This document shows, in pieces, positions 25,701 to 39,059 of a stretch of 64,000 nucleotides of DNA (its first letter is position 1; each line of letters opens with the position of its first letter). Source of the DNA: Triops longicaudatus (Eukaryota > Arthropoda > Branchiopoda > Notostraca > Triopsidae). The stretch lies in the NCBI GenBank assembly GCA_022885665.1, contig JAGQDJ010000195.1, positions 33,912 through 97,911 of the forward strand. Direction: 5' to 3'. The translations under genes and the position numbers were made by a program. The notes beneath the pieces were generated by a model that saw only the letters and a program-made list of their open reading frames with translations, was not told the DNA's origin and made no database searches.

Positions 25701-27416
25701 GTTTACTTAAGTAGGTAGGCGCGGTAAACCTGACAAGCCGAATACGAATGCCGAAGGACGGTTGAAAGAGACAAGTCCTTAAGCTTTAACAGCTCTTGGG
25801 CGAGTTTTGACAAAATATGCTTGACTAGAATTTCGCTTTTTTTTCTCTCAGAAAATGAAGTGTGTGGACAGCTGTATGAAGTGTATCAAGCTCCTTTTAG
25901 AAGAAGAAAAAAACTGTTTTGCGTCTTTTGTTCGCCCCTAGCACCCCGTTTTTCGCGCTGATAGAATTAGAACTGGTAAATGAGCGATTTCTCCAAGCGG
26001 AAAACGAGTTAGACTTTTTTGGGGGGTAATGTTTTTGAATCATGGGGCACAAGGCGTGCCTTGACAGACACTTGAATAGCAAGCCGAATTTTCACTTGAA
26101 AACGCTAACGCAGCACATTTTCTAAACCGGGCTAGTGCAAGCCAGCGAAAGATAAAATAGCCCACCGTGTCACAAGGGTTATAAGAGCCGTGCGCTCCAC
26201 TTTGCCGTACATTCCCTGTCAAGATGTCAACGCTGAAGGCAAAGGCCTCATTAGCTTCCCGTACAAGCAAAGTGGCCCTATCTCTTGAAAAAGGCTTCTC
26301 ACGTTTCTGCCCCAAAACAACTTTTTCCGACCCAGAAATGACGTTTTTTTTTTGTGTTCTTTTCACAATGCCAGCATCTGCAGTGATTTCTTAAGTTTTG
26401 ATAAGGTCCTGCGCAGATCTTTATGCTGCCATTGAATATGATTGTCAAGCGGCGACATAGCTATTTTGCTGGCCCGTTTTTGAAAGAAAAATAATAAAAA
26501 AAAGATGGCGCATCCTTTCTTGGCAACGCCGTCTGGTATGTCGGAGTTGCCAAAACCGTTTAAACATGCAAGATAACTTTCAAAAGTTATAATGAACAAT
26601 ATGCAGGCTCATAGTTAAACACCATTAAGAAAAAAAAAGTTCGAATGGAACGGAAAAGAAGGGGGCTAAGTTTGGGTCAAAAATTGCGGCACCATAGCAC
26701 GCACGTCATCCTTTGGCATCTGAGTTCCACTTATAAGTCTGTAAAGCTTTCAACAAAGACTCGGCATACTTGTGCCAAAATGCTTACGCTATCGAGTTAC
26801 AAGCGACTAAGCAGAATGGAAACCTTGAAGGGGTTAGCATAGGCGTTGTTGAAGCTGGATAGTGTCGCGGCGCTTTAACTTGTCAGGCGAGGGAGAAGTG
26901 GAGGAGCGTGGAGAGCATAAAAAGTGGAGAAGAAATATTAATTTATGCAGCTTATTCATGATTAATTCCGGGACTCCAGCTTCCTAAATGAATTACGCTT
27001 GCGTACACCAATTAGAGACAAGGCTGCTCGTAGTTGTGGATGTAGTTGCTTTTTTTGGGTTCTTTTTCCTCCGGTGGTACTGGGTGAACTTGCTTCCCGA
27101 AACCCAATTACCTATACGTGTAGGAACCTAACAAGCTAATGAAGACTGGTACAAGACGAAAAAGACGTTGCCATTTTCTTTTGTTGGGCCACCATGTGTG
27201 GAATTCTTGGACACGGTAGATTTCATGTTTACCTGTTAAGAGAGGTTGGCTGTGAACTCGGGATCCTGCTGTTGCACAAAGTAAAACACTCAACAATAGC
27301 GCAGCCCTGCCCCATCTTAATGTCGAGCTTGAATAGCATCGTGGCCCGACGTCCTTCGTTCCAGCAGCCAGGCAAACGGACTCGGTGGGATGCCTGATTC
27401 TTTTCCTGCCCCTCAT
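19789..27416 (-). CDS. Three-Ig cell-surface protein, DIP/lachesin class, complete
   Basis: Adhesion protein of the DIP/lachesin/IgLON group; in flies DIPs bind Dpr proteins in synaptic partner choice. Eleven exons, read right to left: 27233-27416, 24431-24531, 22841-22994, 22704-22757, 22247-22414, 22054-22128, 20725-20778, 20346-20630, 20212-20259, 19930-20127, 19789-19835; 1368 nt, 455 residues, all phases matching. Signal peptide in exon 1 (RAALLLSVLLCATAG). Ig1 carries CVVDHLGPYKVAWIHLERQ and GAQPEDAGRYMCQV; Ig2 carries VVPPTIIDEESSAS, LTCRGDG and TWRREDG, ending GGAYLCIASNGVPPSVSKRI; Ig3 carries PPMVWVPNQLVGAP, NLECHAEAHP and DFGNYRCMSKNSLGEAEGSIKLF. A 75-residue linker precedes a hydrophobic C-terminus without a cytosolic tail, which suggests a GPI anchor. 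The intron 22053-20779 starts with GC instead of GT. Introns of 1.3-2.7 kb contrast with the short ones elsewhere. Confidence 0.93.
21268..21590 (+). repeat. Dispersed ~300-bp repeat, copy A
   Basis: Sits in the large intron of the Ig gene. It begins with GGGGACAGTTCAGACAGTTTTCC and continues with landmarks shared with copies B and C: CGTGTAGACGAAA, ATGCAGTGGTGTTCTGG, GAAAACGAAAAATACGG, TGTCAGGTGAAGGG and an ATACATGA-type end. Non-coding and diverged. Confidence 0.7.
24532..27232 (-). other. First intron of the Ig-protein gene
   Basis: A 2.7-kb intron between the signal-peptide exon and the Ig1 exon. It holds only short ORFs and no repeat I recognise. A long first intron is typical of regulated neural genes, and enhancers may lie here, but nothing in the sequence proves it. 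Confidence 0.5.
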
Positions 27417-30400
27417 TATTGTCTATGCTGTCTTTTCATATAAAAAAAATCGTGTAATGCACGTCCAAGAAGCTTTTAACAATGCAGACGCGCCCTTTTT
27501 CGGTTCTTGAATGGCTGCTCCTGCTCCTGCTGCATTGCCTCTTTTATATTTCGCTCCTTGCTGACTGCTGCCTCTTCAAACAGTCCACTGTCATTGTGGA
27601 AATGAGCACCGACATCCGTGGTGAAAAAAATGTTTGTCGAATAATGCCTGGTCACCGAATAATACGTCTCTGTCCTCGCAGCAATGCACCTTCGATTTTA
27701 TCCCAGCCGTGATATTCGAAATATTGCTTTGGCACCCGCGAAAGGAATGAGCTCCCACCACATACACGCACGCACGTACACGACGGCCAACAGCAATATA
27801 CGCTGTTTTGGCTAAAATAGTTGGCGTGCCTTTCGCACGGTCCCCGTTTCCACTTTGACAACACGTTGCCCCGTCCACAACGTGAATTATACACGGTATT
27901 AAAAGCTACACAATCCCCTTGAGGAACTTCATCTGTTCACCACTTGGAATCACCGTTTAAACTTTGTGTGTGTGGTAAGATTATAATTTCAGGTAAGGAA
28001 GCGCGGAAGACTTTCAGGCAGAAATTATAAGTAGACGCAACAGCTCGGCAATGCAAAGCTGCTTAGGCTTGAGCCACGCCACACTTGTTGCTGCCAAGGG
28101 AAGATGGGTAACAGATGTGTGCTTCCTGTGATGGGGTGGCGAAGCCTAAAGTTCTGAAATTGAAATTATACTTCAGATATTGCCGCACAGGTCGCAAGAA
28201 GTCAAGTATGAAATGAAACTCGGTTGCCCTCTTTTCCACTTGTATAGAGTACGAAGAAGGCGTGAGCTTGCCTATCTTTCGATTGCTAGTATCGAAGGAA
28301 TACGGGCATATTTTGGGCGATGTTCCCCGTCTTGCAGCACAAACTACACTAGCTAATACTCACTGGTGATCGGTGGAGAAAAGGCCAAGTCAGGGTAAGC
28401 ATTCTTAGCGGCGATTTCTGCGTAAGCTAAAGGCGCTGCTCCTGCTACAGCAGCAGCAATCTTTTGGCTTTCCGGACAGCGCTGGCGCAAACGCACGGAA
28501 ACCTATATTCGACAACTATTGCTTTTAGATCCGCTATTGCAATGCAGCACTACTGCCTATACAATCATTCCTCCAGTCTCGCTATCACCGCTATAGATGC
28601 GACTTTAGACGTCTCAAAGACATTTCTTTGACGATGGAATAACTTGGCCAGCCTGGAAACGCGGGAAATGCATATAGGCTTATGGTGAATGTCCTTTTGC
28701 CCAGTAGCGTTTTCGGGGCTGGAAAGCATCTTCAGGATAAGATTTAGTATTTGCACCAAGATAAAACGGAGGAAAAAAAATCAAGTGAAAAGGAGGAGCT
28801 TTGGGGTGTACTGTTGTTGACCAGTCTGCAGTTGGTGGCTTGATAAAGCTTCGCTCGCGACGGAAGAAATTCTTGATGCGTCTTTTGCTTGGGCGACTTT
28901 GAATGTCTTACAGGGATGCTGTAGATGCTCTTAGATCGGTGCGAATGACACGGTCATAAACTTACAAAGTGTTGTATTACTATAAGAAGTCTACGTTCAC
29001 TCCCTCGCTCGCTAAAAACAAGATACAAAAGCATTCTCTGCTCTTAAGAGAAAAGAGGGGGAATGTAGACATATACCCCGGGAAAATAAAGTGTTTTGGG
29101 TCTTTTTCTGCCCTTAAATGACTGCGCCAGATCTTGACAGGAAGATTTCTTCTCACTTAAAATTTTAAAATTCAATTTCTTTTTATGGCTAACACGCTAA
29201 CCTTCCTTATGGTCCAAATTCGAAGGTATGTCTAGCGCGTCGTATATTACCCACCGCAGGACACGGTTCAGCAACTTGGGACGACGCGTTAAAACGAGTG
29301 GCTTAACTTTGTATGCCTGTTGTGTGTGTGTGGACAAGCCACGCTGTGTGCGTTTCCCTTTGCATGTGGGTGTGTAAAGTCACCAGCCCTCGTAACCTTT
29401 CGCCTACTCGGATATCTCAACTCGACTAGCTGCTGTGCTGTCCTTAGTATAAGTGTATGCCGACCCCTCTGGAAAAACAAGAACTGTATTTCTTTAGCTC
29501 TCCCCCGGGATAGCTCACCCTCTTATATCGCGTTCTAGAAGCCCGGGCCGAACGGGGTCCAAGCGGTGAGGCGCTTGATCCAGGAGCTATTAGATCACGG
29601 CCAGCGTCGCGATATCCCCCGGAGGTAACAGCACCTTGGATCCTCCCGGGGGACTTATCGCCTCTGGTGAAAGTACCCTCTCATTTTTTGGGCCTGCTAG
29701 CGTGTATTGCTTTTTGCCAAGAGTTAATGTCTCTCTTTGCCTATCTCGCAGACAAGAACTGGGTCTGCTGTATCTGATGTCGTTTTTATACCCAGCACAC
29801 TTTTTCCAAGTAGGAGTGGGAAGATCTCCAAATATGGTCGTCTTATCCCGCAGGAAAAGAAAATACACCTTCTACACAGAAGTAAACTTCTCACCTGGGG
29901 CAACCAATTCTACCCCGGTACGGATTAGTAGAAAGTTGGACTCTAATTTCCTTCCAGCGGCAGTTGGGAATTGCTTAACTTGAGGGTACACATCAAGTTG
30001 TAAAATTAGTTGGGTAGCGTCTGTTTGATGCAATCCTAGCAGTTGGCTCTTGTTTTCCATTAAAAAAATTATCCACACGGTTTTCACATTACATGACCCA
30101 AAAAGGAAGTTTGCTCTCCAAAAATGTGAAATGCAAATAGGAAAAGAAAAGTTTGCACGATGAGAGTCAAGGTCTCGGGTAATAGAAAATTGCCATAGCC
30201 CGAATTCTGCAGAATTGCTTTTTCATTTCTAAGTAGGTATAGCGAAAATTGAGTGTTTTTCACTCGAGTTGCAGAACTTGTTTTCAAGGTTTTTCAAGAG
30301 CTTTCTTTTAAACATTTTAAAGGAAGAGGGGACATGAGCATCTTGCTCTGTATTGCAACACTTTTTGAGCCCAACTCGCACCAAAAGTGTTGTATAAAGG

Positions 30401-33400
30401 CTTTTTGGTAACGTAATGGTGCGTCCCCAGGTCCCTAAATAGAAAAAATATTGAGCTAATTTGGTGGTTTGGAATTGTTCTCCATATATTCTACAGGGCT
30501 ATGATCATAAATCCTGGACGGGCCAAGAGCTTAAAAAAGCTTTTATACCGAAAAGAAATTAAGGCTGTAGACATACTGGGCAAGATGTCTTTTAAGTTTT
30601 AGGATATCCCCACCTCCCAAACTAGTAATATGTCACTCCGTAAATTTGACCATATAACTTCTACAAAAAAGTCTTCCCGACAAAGTGCCTTATTGAATCT
30701 CACCCTTGATAACTCGTACGTTATGCATGGTCTTGTTGTGACCGCACTATATTTCACGGCGCGATCACTTGTATACGAACCAATTCAATTGCCAATAACA
30801 TTGTTTTTGTTGCCTAGGAAAACCCTTAGCGTTTATGCTGCAGATCGTTCAAGGCCTTTCGTTTTCGCGTTTCCTTGAAGTGCTTTCTTTTTTTTTTTTT
30901 CAGTGGGAGAGATTTCGCACTGCACTTCGATTATGTTTATTAAAATGCATCCAACAGAATAAGCCCCGGGAAATTGGTGTCGAAAGAAGCGAAAAGATGT
31001 TGGCCGTATCTTTTTGCTGTTCGTCGAGGGAGTAATAAATTTACATGCTGCAAGAATAAAAGCTAGCATAGCAATATAGTCATAACTTCTATCCTTTTTT
31101 TCGGCTTTTCATTGGTTTGCCTTCTTACTGTTTTGAAGTACTGCCAGCAAAGTAGCTTACCAAGCGCAGTTTTCTCGCCAAATATTGCGCTTTTACATGG
31201 GTGGAATGAACTAGCCCCAAAAATGGAGGAAAATAGCCATAGTTACACCGTTTGAAAGCTAATTTGAGGCTATAGTATAGCTGCTTTGTGAGTACTTTTG
31301 CTGTTTTAGCACTCAAGCTGCTTTTTTATTAATTTACTCTTGCTATTTAGCAACCTAGGCCCATTTGTTCACCTTACCCACTGATAAGTATAGCGATAAT
31401 TGCAACTGCCGAGCAACGTGACGGACAAAAGCGTCGTTTTTTGTGTACGCGTCTTAGTGCAGTGTAGTTCAGGAAAAGTTATCAGCAGAAGTGCTGCGAC
31501 TCGTTGTAAAACAAGCAAAACGCTTGATGAAACTGAAGTTTTCACGGAAACGTTCCAATATGTCATTCGTGTCGTCCTATATATAACCACAAAGTTTTTT
31601 TTTTCGGTGACGTGATGAAAAACGGTTGTCTGGATCTTGTTGAGGGATCCCGAACCTTTTCTAGAGTCTTTAAAAAAAATACTTGACAAGTTCTTGCTGG
31701 AGAAAAAACAGAGGGAAATTCGGTTTCATTTAACAGATTAAGGACAGTTAGGGAAATTGAAAAAGAAGCTATTGGTAAAGGTCTTGGCTCTCACCTAGGG
31801 ACATTGCTGTGCCATGGAACCAATCATGAGCAAGAAGCTCATTGGGAGTTAGCGTTTGCTTTTTCAAGTGCTCCATGGATGACCAAAAGGGACCAACTTT
31901 TCTTGTGAAGGGAGGGTTACGGGGGTATCTAGCTAAGAAAGTTGAAAGCAGAAAAACAGTGACGATAAAGCGATCCTCGTCCTACTTTTTCCTTTCCTTT
32001 TTGTCAGACTGGAAAAGAGTCTAAGGAAAGAAAACTCGCTTGGGTATAGTTTGTGTGTGTCAGGTGCTAAGGTTGCAAGGATGGGTTGAAGCAATGGCAG
32101 TTCTCATATCTTGAAGTGTAGCGAACAGAACGACAGTTTGGAGCTTTTCGAGTTGGCGAGACTTCTACTATGGGTATATATCGGCGGGACTTTTGCTGTG
32201 CAACGCCTTTTCTTGCAACCCGAGCGGGCCGATCAATTAACTCGCGTACAGTGCCACTGGGAAATCAAACGGCAAGGGGTATAAGGGGTGCGCTCGGCAA
32301 GCTCTTTTTATTTCTCCACGCTTTTTTCCCCGCTTCGCTTGCTAGCATCCTACTGGAGCCGTTGGTACACTTCCCGCTTGTAAAAAGGCCCAAAAAGCGA
32401 AACTAAGAGACAACTTGCCTTCCGTGGCGCGTGAAAACAAAACGCCGAACATTACTGTCAGTTAAAGAGCCTGTATTTCCATGAGCCGCCAGAGACCAAT
32501 ACACTTCTTCAATGTAGCCATATTTAGTTGAAAAAAGGTCAGGATGACGGCACACTTTGGGTACAAAAGAGAAAAGGTGCTCTTTTCCTGCCCCCCCATT
32601 TTTCCTCTCCCTGACTTGCTTTCTTTTTAGCTCTTTTTCGGCGGGTGTAGTTAAAGTGTTGCTGGTTTATCGACATAGCCACATAGACAGTGTCGGGGAT
32701 AATACCCAGCGAGGAAAACCGTGGAGGATAGTGCTACTGTAGCTTTGGCCCGACATTTTTCAATGTTTTCTGACCCATTGCACCTTGGATGAGGGAACGG
32801 AGAGATGAACGCTAAGGTCGCGGGGGGACTTTATCGCTACCGCGAAAGGCCTAAGATAGAGGCCCTAGTCTCTTTCCTTTGGCGCAAATCGTGATTTAAT
32901 GACCCAATTCACAGCCTGGCTAACCTCCCCGCCGCCCCCTGTTCCTCCTTTTCACATAGAATTCTCACTTTTCTTCTGTGTAGCCTTATCTGCAAAGCTG
33001 CTCCGGTGCGAAGACGTTAAGCCAGAGTTATAGCCCACCCGTATATACGATATAAATTTATACCCTCAGCGAGAACTGCAGGACATGTGAACAACTTCAC
33101 CCTCACTGCTCCCCCCCCTTTTATTCTTAACTGACCCCTGTTATACGCTCTGACAGCACACACTGTTATGCGTGTCACTTGCGATGAATCATATAACTAA
33201 AAGGTATATACCTGCTTTCTCCCCTAAATTGCCACCGATGTCCCATAACTCGTGTCATTCGTCACATCGAATACTGCTCTCGCGACCACTTCTCAAGCTA
33301 TTTAGCGCTAAGGGCCAAAAGAGGGAACGCAGACTCCTCTATTTCTATTTCACGAAACGGCTCAGTGCGTTTCCAATTGAGTCTGAAACTTCAAGCTTGT

Positions 33401-33734
33401 TATATAGGAATTCAGAACTCGGCATATGCTTTTTTTTTTTTTTTTTAAGGAAAATGAGGCTTTCGTTTAGCGTAAGTCGAGTAGGCATGGGGCAATTTGT
33501 GTTAGTAACGGTCTGTTGTTTTGCAGTTAATGTCAAAATGAACTACGGGAGACTTTAAAAATCTAAAAATACTAAAATTCTCATAAGATTGAAAAAGTAG
33601 TATCGGAACGTATTTTACTGCAACGGAAAAAATATAAACGAAAAAAAAAATCGAGACTGAAAGTCTGTTCTCGTATCTCGCCCTTTGTAAGAAATGTTTA
33701 CAAATATACAATTTGTGAATTACACAAATGTACA

Positions 33735-33903
33735 CAAATCTGCATTTTTTGTACCAATTGTCCTACGTTAAAATCGTCCCAGTATTCTCGAAAACATAGC
33801 TACTCGGTAAATATCTCTATTATATACGCAAATCTGCATTTTTTTTTTTACAAATTGTCCTACGTTCAAATCGTCCCAATATTCTCGAAAACATAGCTAC
33901 TCG
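33735..33903. repeat. Pair of ~73-bp direct repeats
   Basis: 33735-33806 and 33829-33903 are near-identical. Both run CAAATCTGCATTTTTT, then AATTGTCCTACGTT, AAATCGTCCCA, and TATTCTCGAAAACATAG ending CTACTCG. The 22-bp spacer is AT-rich. Two units only, so a local tandem duplication. Confidence 0.85.
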
Positions 33904-35739
33904 CCATGGAGGTACTTTTTGTTTATTTTTAAGTGAGACTTTTACATAGTCGTAATTTACAGTTATAGTAAGAATGTTGGTAAAGAAAAAGCTTAACAAC
34001 GCTATGACAAAGGCTGGCTTCTTGTATTACTAATCGGTAATTACAGCAAAGTCGCTAGTGTTTGATTAGGATCTTGAACGGAAATGAGGCCCTTCTCTGT
34101 GAAGATTGCTTGCTCGAGGAGAACGATGTTGTTCTTTGCTCTCTTTCTCCAGTCATACTCCATCTCTATGAGCTGACAATTGCAATGCTGGGGAAAAGGG
34201 GGAGAAACAAGCCAACACGAGAAAGTTGATGGCCAGTCTTCTTGACTTTTTTTTACGCATTAAGACCCACTTTGACCAGTTGGCAAGCCTTGCTGTATTG
34301 CCTTTCATGTCTCGCGTCGAGAGTCAAAACGCAGTACGATGAAGGGCTAAACTAACTCCAGCCTGCTTTACGGTTACTGGCCGCGTGGAAGTGAAGTGAC
34401 GGTTCTTGAGAAGAGGAAAATTTTGCATATCGATGGCACTCTTTCGATCTCTCATCTAGCTAGTTCTTACCGTAGCCTTTGTGGTGCTTGTTCTAACGGT
34501 CTCCCTTCTATGATGGTAATTTCCTGGGGCTGTAACCGGCCAAAAAGAGTCTGTTTTTCTGATTTATCTAGCGCGCGGTAGTCATACCACAAAACCGCTC
34601 AAGTGCCTATCTAGAGCTCCGAAAAATGCCAGAAGTTCTCTGTCAATTCCATGCATAAGAGATCAAAAGCAAAATGCACTTGGATGTGCTGCTTTTGCTC
34701 CCCTGGCAAAGCGCAACTTGTGGGTGTACTTTTCGCCATTCTTGAATCAGTTGTAAAAACTTGTTTCTCGAGGGGATTAACTGCACAAGGATGCCGAACA
34801 TATTAACTTTATTGCAGGTACACGGAAACAGACTTTTTAACATCGAGTTTTGGCTCGTCTTTTACGGTACTTCTTTTGCTCCTGCCAACCACCCCCACCC
34901 TCCCGACGTTTTCAATGCAGGTAACTCTTGATTGTGTTATGTTTTCCAGCGTAATTGTTTGCCGGGTTAGAAGAAGACAGAAGATCAGGGAGATAAAGTG
35001 GCGCGGTGGGAAGAAGAGTGCCAGAGAAGTAAGAGAAACTACTGACCGGAAGAAAAAAGTATAACAAATTAACAGAATTTGGTGTCTGCCCTTTTTCGTT
35101 CTTTTCTGGCATCTAACGATGTGTTTGTTGCTGGGCAACGAAATTAACCGGACATGGTTCCTTATTTGATCTTTTGATAAACGAAAACACAGTTCTTTTA
35201 TACAGAAATAGAGGCAGACTATTGCACGCAATTATCACGGTAATTTCGCAGTCGTACGTCGCAAGTCTGGGGATTTGCACGCCTCTCTTTTATTTATTGA
35301 TATTTTCTATAAATACGAGCCAGAGACAAGCTTGTGCTCTTTGACCACAAGACAGAACCGTGCGCCGTGATAGGAGTGTCAAGTTGTCACATGTCCGCGA
35401 CGTATCGACATATAAATGTGCTTTTCCACTCAACAGAACCCGAAAGTTTTTCTTTACTTGCTAGGAAAGCAATACAATAAAACAGAGTGTCTCAATAGCG
35501 GGTAAATTACCCAAAATTAGGTAAAAGTTGCTCAAAACTGGTAACGGTCACAGAAACAAGAAAATTCCACAGAAATAAGAAAATTCCGAGAAAAAATTGG
35601 AAGTTGAAATATCTCAACATTTATGTTCTGCGAAGGTCTTTAATTTTAAAGAGCTGAAGTTTTAAAAGGGTTTTGTAGCGGTTGTTCTTATTTTCACTTA
35701 AATTTATTTGTATTTGGAGAAAAGTGTACTTGCAGAGGT

Positions 35740-36030
35740 CGGGACAGTTCGGACAGTTTTCCAGTTTTTGTTTTTCTTTTCGTGTGGAGACAAAACAATT
35801 TCATGAAATTCACTTACTGGATGCAGCGGTTCCCTTACTATCAAGCGTTCTGCTGCCACCTTCAAGAGAACGAAAAGTAAGGCTTAACGACCGTTAAAAC
35901 TGGGATCTCCTACAAGTGTACAAACTGTCAGGGGAGGGGCTAGTGAAATGTCCGTTTGTTTCGCCATCAGAAACCTGACAGATTTACTTTGAAGAAGAAT
36001 ACATGAGTTTAAAAATATTTATGAAAGCTG
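35740..36030 (+). repeat. Dispersed ~300-bp repeat, copy B
   Basis: Starts with GGTCGGGACAGTTCGGACAG and shares with copies A and C the landmarks CGTGTGGAGACAAAA, CTGGATGCAGCGGTT, GAGAACGAAAAGTAAGG, CTGTCAGGGGAGGGG, TTTCGCCATCAGAAACCTGA and AATACATGAG. Intergenic. Confidence 0.75.
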
Positions 36031-37024
36031 ACACAACATAATATAAATAAATACTAGTAAATAAAATAAATACGTTGTGTCACATTGATTTTTAATGTCT
36101 TTCGCAATGGTCGTTGTAAATAAGCTTTAAATGCATTATTCATTTACGGCAACGAGCTAAGCTTACGCCGATGAAAGAAATAAAAAAATGCATTATTCTG
36201 TGATTAACACTGTACGAAAATACTATTTTTAGACAATTTTTGGATACTTCTTGACACCAGAAATATAAGTCCGTTTTTTATACCGAAAGCCGCTGATTCA
36301 TTTTTTATTTCCTCCCGTAACCCTTGCTATTTAAAAAAAAAAAAAAAATCCGTGTACAGCTCGCTGTATTTACTGAACCCGTGACTTTTCTGCGCAAAAG
36401 TGGTTGTGGTTTACCAGCTATGGTTTTTGTACGAATCGTACTACGTGCAAACTGTCTCCTTCCTCCTCTAAAGTGAGCTTTCTGGTCGGCGATTTTGGGT
36501 AAACATTACTGAGAAGCATTGCCAGATGTTTTACAAAATAAAGCGTCATATATTCATGATATGGAAATTGTGCTATTGACTTTCTAGAAAGCTCCAATTT
36601 ACTGTGTATTTAACGTCAGGTAGAATATCTACGACATCATTCCAAGAGAAAAAAAGGCTTAAACTAATTGCAACACTATCATCTAAGGTAGTAAGCCTCG
36701 CAACAAGACGCAAAGACATCACAGAGAGGAATCTAATACCTACGCGCTATAAAAACTTTGATAATTTAACAACAGACGCCCAAAAAAGCTAGTACACTAT
36801 CTTTGATCTCGCTAAAAATAAAGCTTATAAATAGGGTCAGTGTTTTGTCATAAAGAAAGAGACTGGACCAAATTCTATACCATCGTTTCACCTCTTTGCT
36901 TATAGCAAAAAAATGGCTAGCGTGCTAAGCTAAGTTAAGAAACAACAGTATACGATAAGTAAAAAAAAGGCACTCGAACAAGTTGCTGAAGTCAGTTTAG
37001 GCCAACTTTCCACGAATTTGGGTC

Positions 37025-39005
37025 TCAATCCGGCGGCGACACGAAGGATTCAGAGTCGAGGCGTTCCCGGCTTTCACCGTCCAAATCCACAATATCCCAT
37101 TGGCTAAAGTCAGCAGGACTGTTGGCGTTGTCACCGGTCGGGCTCGATAGGGTGCTGAAGGGGTAAAAGGAGCTGACTCGGCCCGGACTGGCTGCGAGGC
37201 GTTGGTAAACACCCTGGCCTTGTTGACGGTAATCTGTCGGCCCTGAAGCGGCTGAAGGTGATCCGGCCGTTTGTAAGGGACTGTTGGCAAAAACCGACTC
37301 GACACTGGGACTCCGGTGCTGATTCAGCACCGCTTCCGCCGACAACGTCCGGCCACCGGGTTCCATCATAGGTGATGAAGAGAGCAAGGGTCTATACGGG
37401 ATGGACTCGAGAGATTTGCCAGTAGATGAACTGGGATGACTCGGCCTATGCCAGCTACTCGATGAGCCGCTCCCTCTGGAGCCTCGCACCGAGCTGGTGG
37501 ACGCAGATGGACTGCTGGGATTGGAACTTTTCTGGAAGAGTGCATTTCGAGAATGGCTTTTCGATTTATGGGGCCCACGGTGCTGGTGCTGTTTCCGGTC
37601 CAGCCGGGCCATTTTTTCTTCCATGGCCACCACGCTCTTTTCCAGCGACAGAATTTGTTCGCTCAGGGCTGCCATTTGTAAAAACGATACCACGTCGCCT
37701 CCACCACGAATATCTAGGGCAGGAACCGCGCGCAAATAGCATTGTTTCCACAGCCGGAAGGCGGAAATGAGCGGCGTTACGGACAAAACCTTATAGACGG
37801 GCCAGTCCAGTAAATGCCAGTCGGGTTGACCGTGAACGCTTGTCGGTTTCTGGTTATGAATGGAATTGGGTGTTGTAGCGGGCTGCGACGACGGGGTCAA
37901 AGAGGTGGACGACGCGCTGGAAATGTGGTCGGAAATGCTCGAACTCGCTTCTTCAATGATGGAGGCACTTCCCAAGCCATGGCTTTCATACACCGTCCAC
38001 CGCTGATTGAGACTGGTTTCGCCGTTTTTGCGAAACCGGGCTATTGACGACGGAGTGGTAGCTGCGACAGCTCCCGAGTTGTTGTGGGTGGAGCTGAAGG
38101 AAGCGTTTGTATGCTGTAAGGGCCGACTGGCAGCCGAGGAACTAACAGGAGGGCCACTGGCACTGGTGCTTTCTTTGTAAAAGGCCATTTCGTGTTCGTC
38201 AAAGCGGCCAGCCGCGGCCACGTCACCGGAGACGGATTTGAGATGATTTTTTTGCAACCGGTTCGGGGAAAACGAGGCTTCGTGGCCGAAAAAGAGCAAG
38301 CCTCGCACTTTACTCCACGTCACGCCGCTACTCTTGTCTTTTTTGCCGCCGTACCAGTCGCTAAAGGCAAAGTTCCGACTGCCCCAGCTGCGTCCCAATG
38401 TGTCTGTGCCTTCGCCCGTGAAAACGGGCCCGTCTTTGCGCGACAGAGTGAGTGTGGAAACGCTACTCCGACGGGAGCGACTGTAATCGGGCGAACCGAG
38501 ATTTGGCGAGGCAAACTCCTTGTAACCCGTGGCCACTTTGTCAATGGTTTCATGGGGCGCGAAGTTGACGGAGGCAAACACGGGACTCACGTTGGCCATT
38601 TGACGCCCGACTTGCACCCGCTGGCTGACGGCAAAGGTGGGGTTGTAAAATAAAAGTTGATCATCGGCGCCCAATTGCAGGTCCCAATCCCAGACGCTCC
38701 TTAATTGGAAGCAAGTCGTATCATCCTGTTATCAAATTAGCGGAAGAAAAGCGAACACCTACGTTAGATTGCTTTTTCGGAAAACGGAAAAGTCACACCG
38801 ATTTTACCTCCAACGCCAGCACTCGCTCTTGATGACTACTGAAAAGGAATGTATCGAACAAGGACACGAACGTCGCGTCCCACAGAGAGGTTAAATAGGT
38901 TTCAGTGAACTCGAAAGCGGTAGGACACTGCTGCGTTAATTGCCAGACACAATCCAGAAACAAATGAAACAAAGGAACCTGTTCGAGTTTCACCAAAAAA
39001 AAAGA

Positions 39006-39059
<54 letters not shown>

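Larger units (their letters stand above)
27417..37024. other. 9.6-kb stretch without a recognisable gene
   Basis: Flanked by the 5' end of the Ig gene (left, minus strand) and the 3' end of the MTMR gene (right, minus strand). ORFs reach only 60-140 codons, in all frames, with no domain, splice context or family match. It contains a 72-75 bp direct repeat (33735-33903), dispersed repeat copy B (35740-36030), and poly-T/poly-A runs (30888-30901, 33430-33446, 36332-36347). It should include the Ig gene promoter near 27.4-28 kb. Confidence 0.6.

Noticed and set aside
27482..27712. 76-codon plus-strand ORF with a Leu-rich start resembling a signal peptide
   Set aside because: It overlaps the upstream region of the Ig gene on the other strand, has no poly-A signal or conserved tail, and the Leu run comes from a CTGCTC repeat.
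29520..29650. GC-rich patch that might be an RNA gene
   Set aside because: No tRNA cloverleaf, no 5S rRNA or snRNA box sequence could be fitted on either strand.
33172..33558. 128-codon plus-strand ORF in the gene-free block
   Set aside because: Contains a poly-Phe run from a poly-T tract and has no family features.
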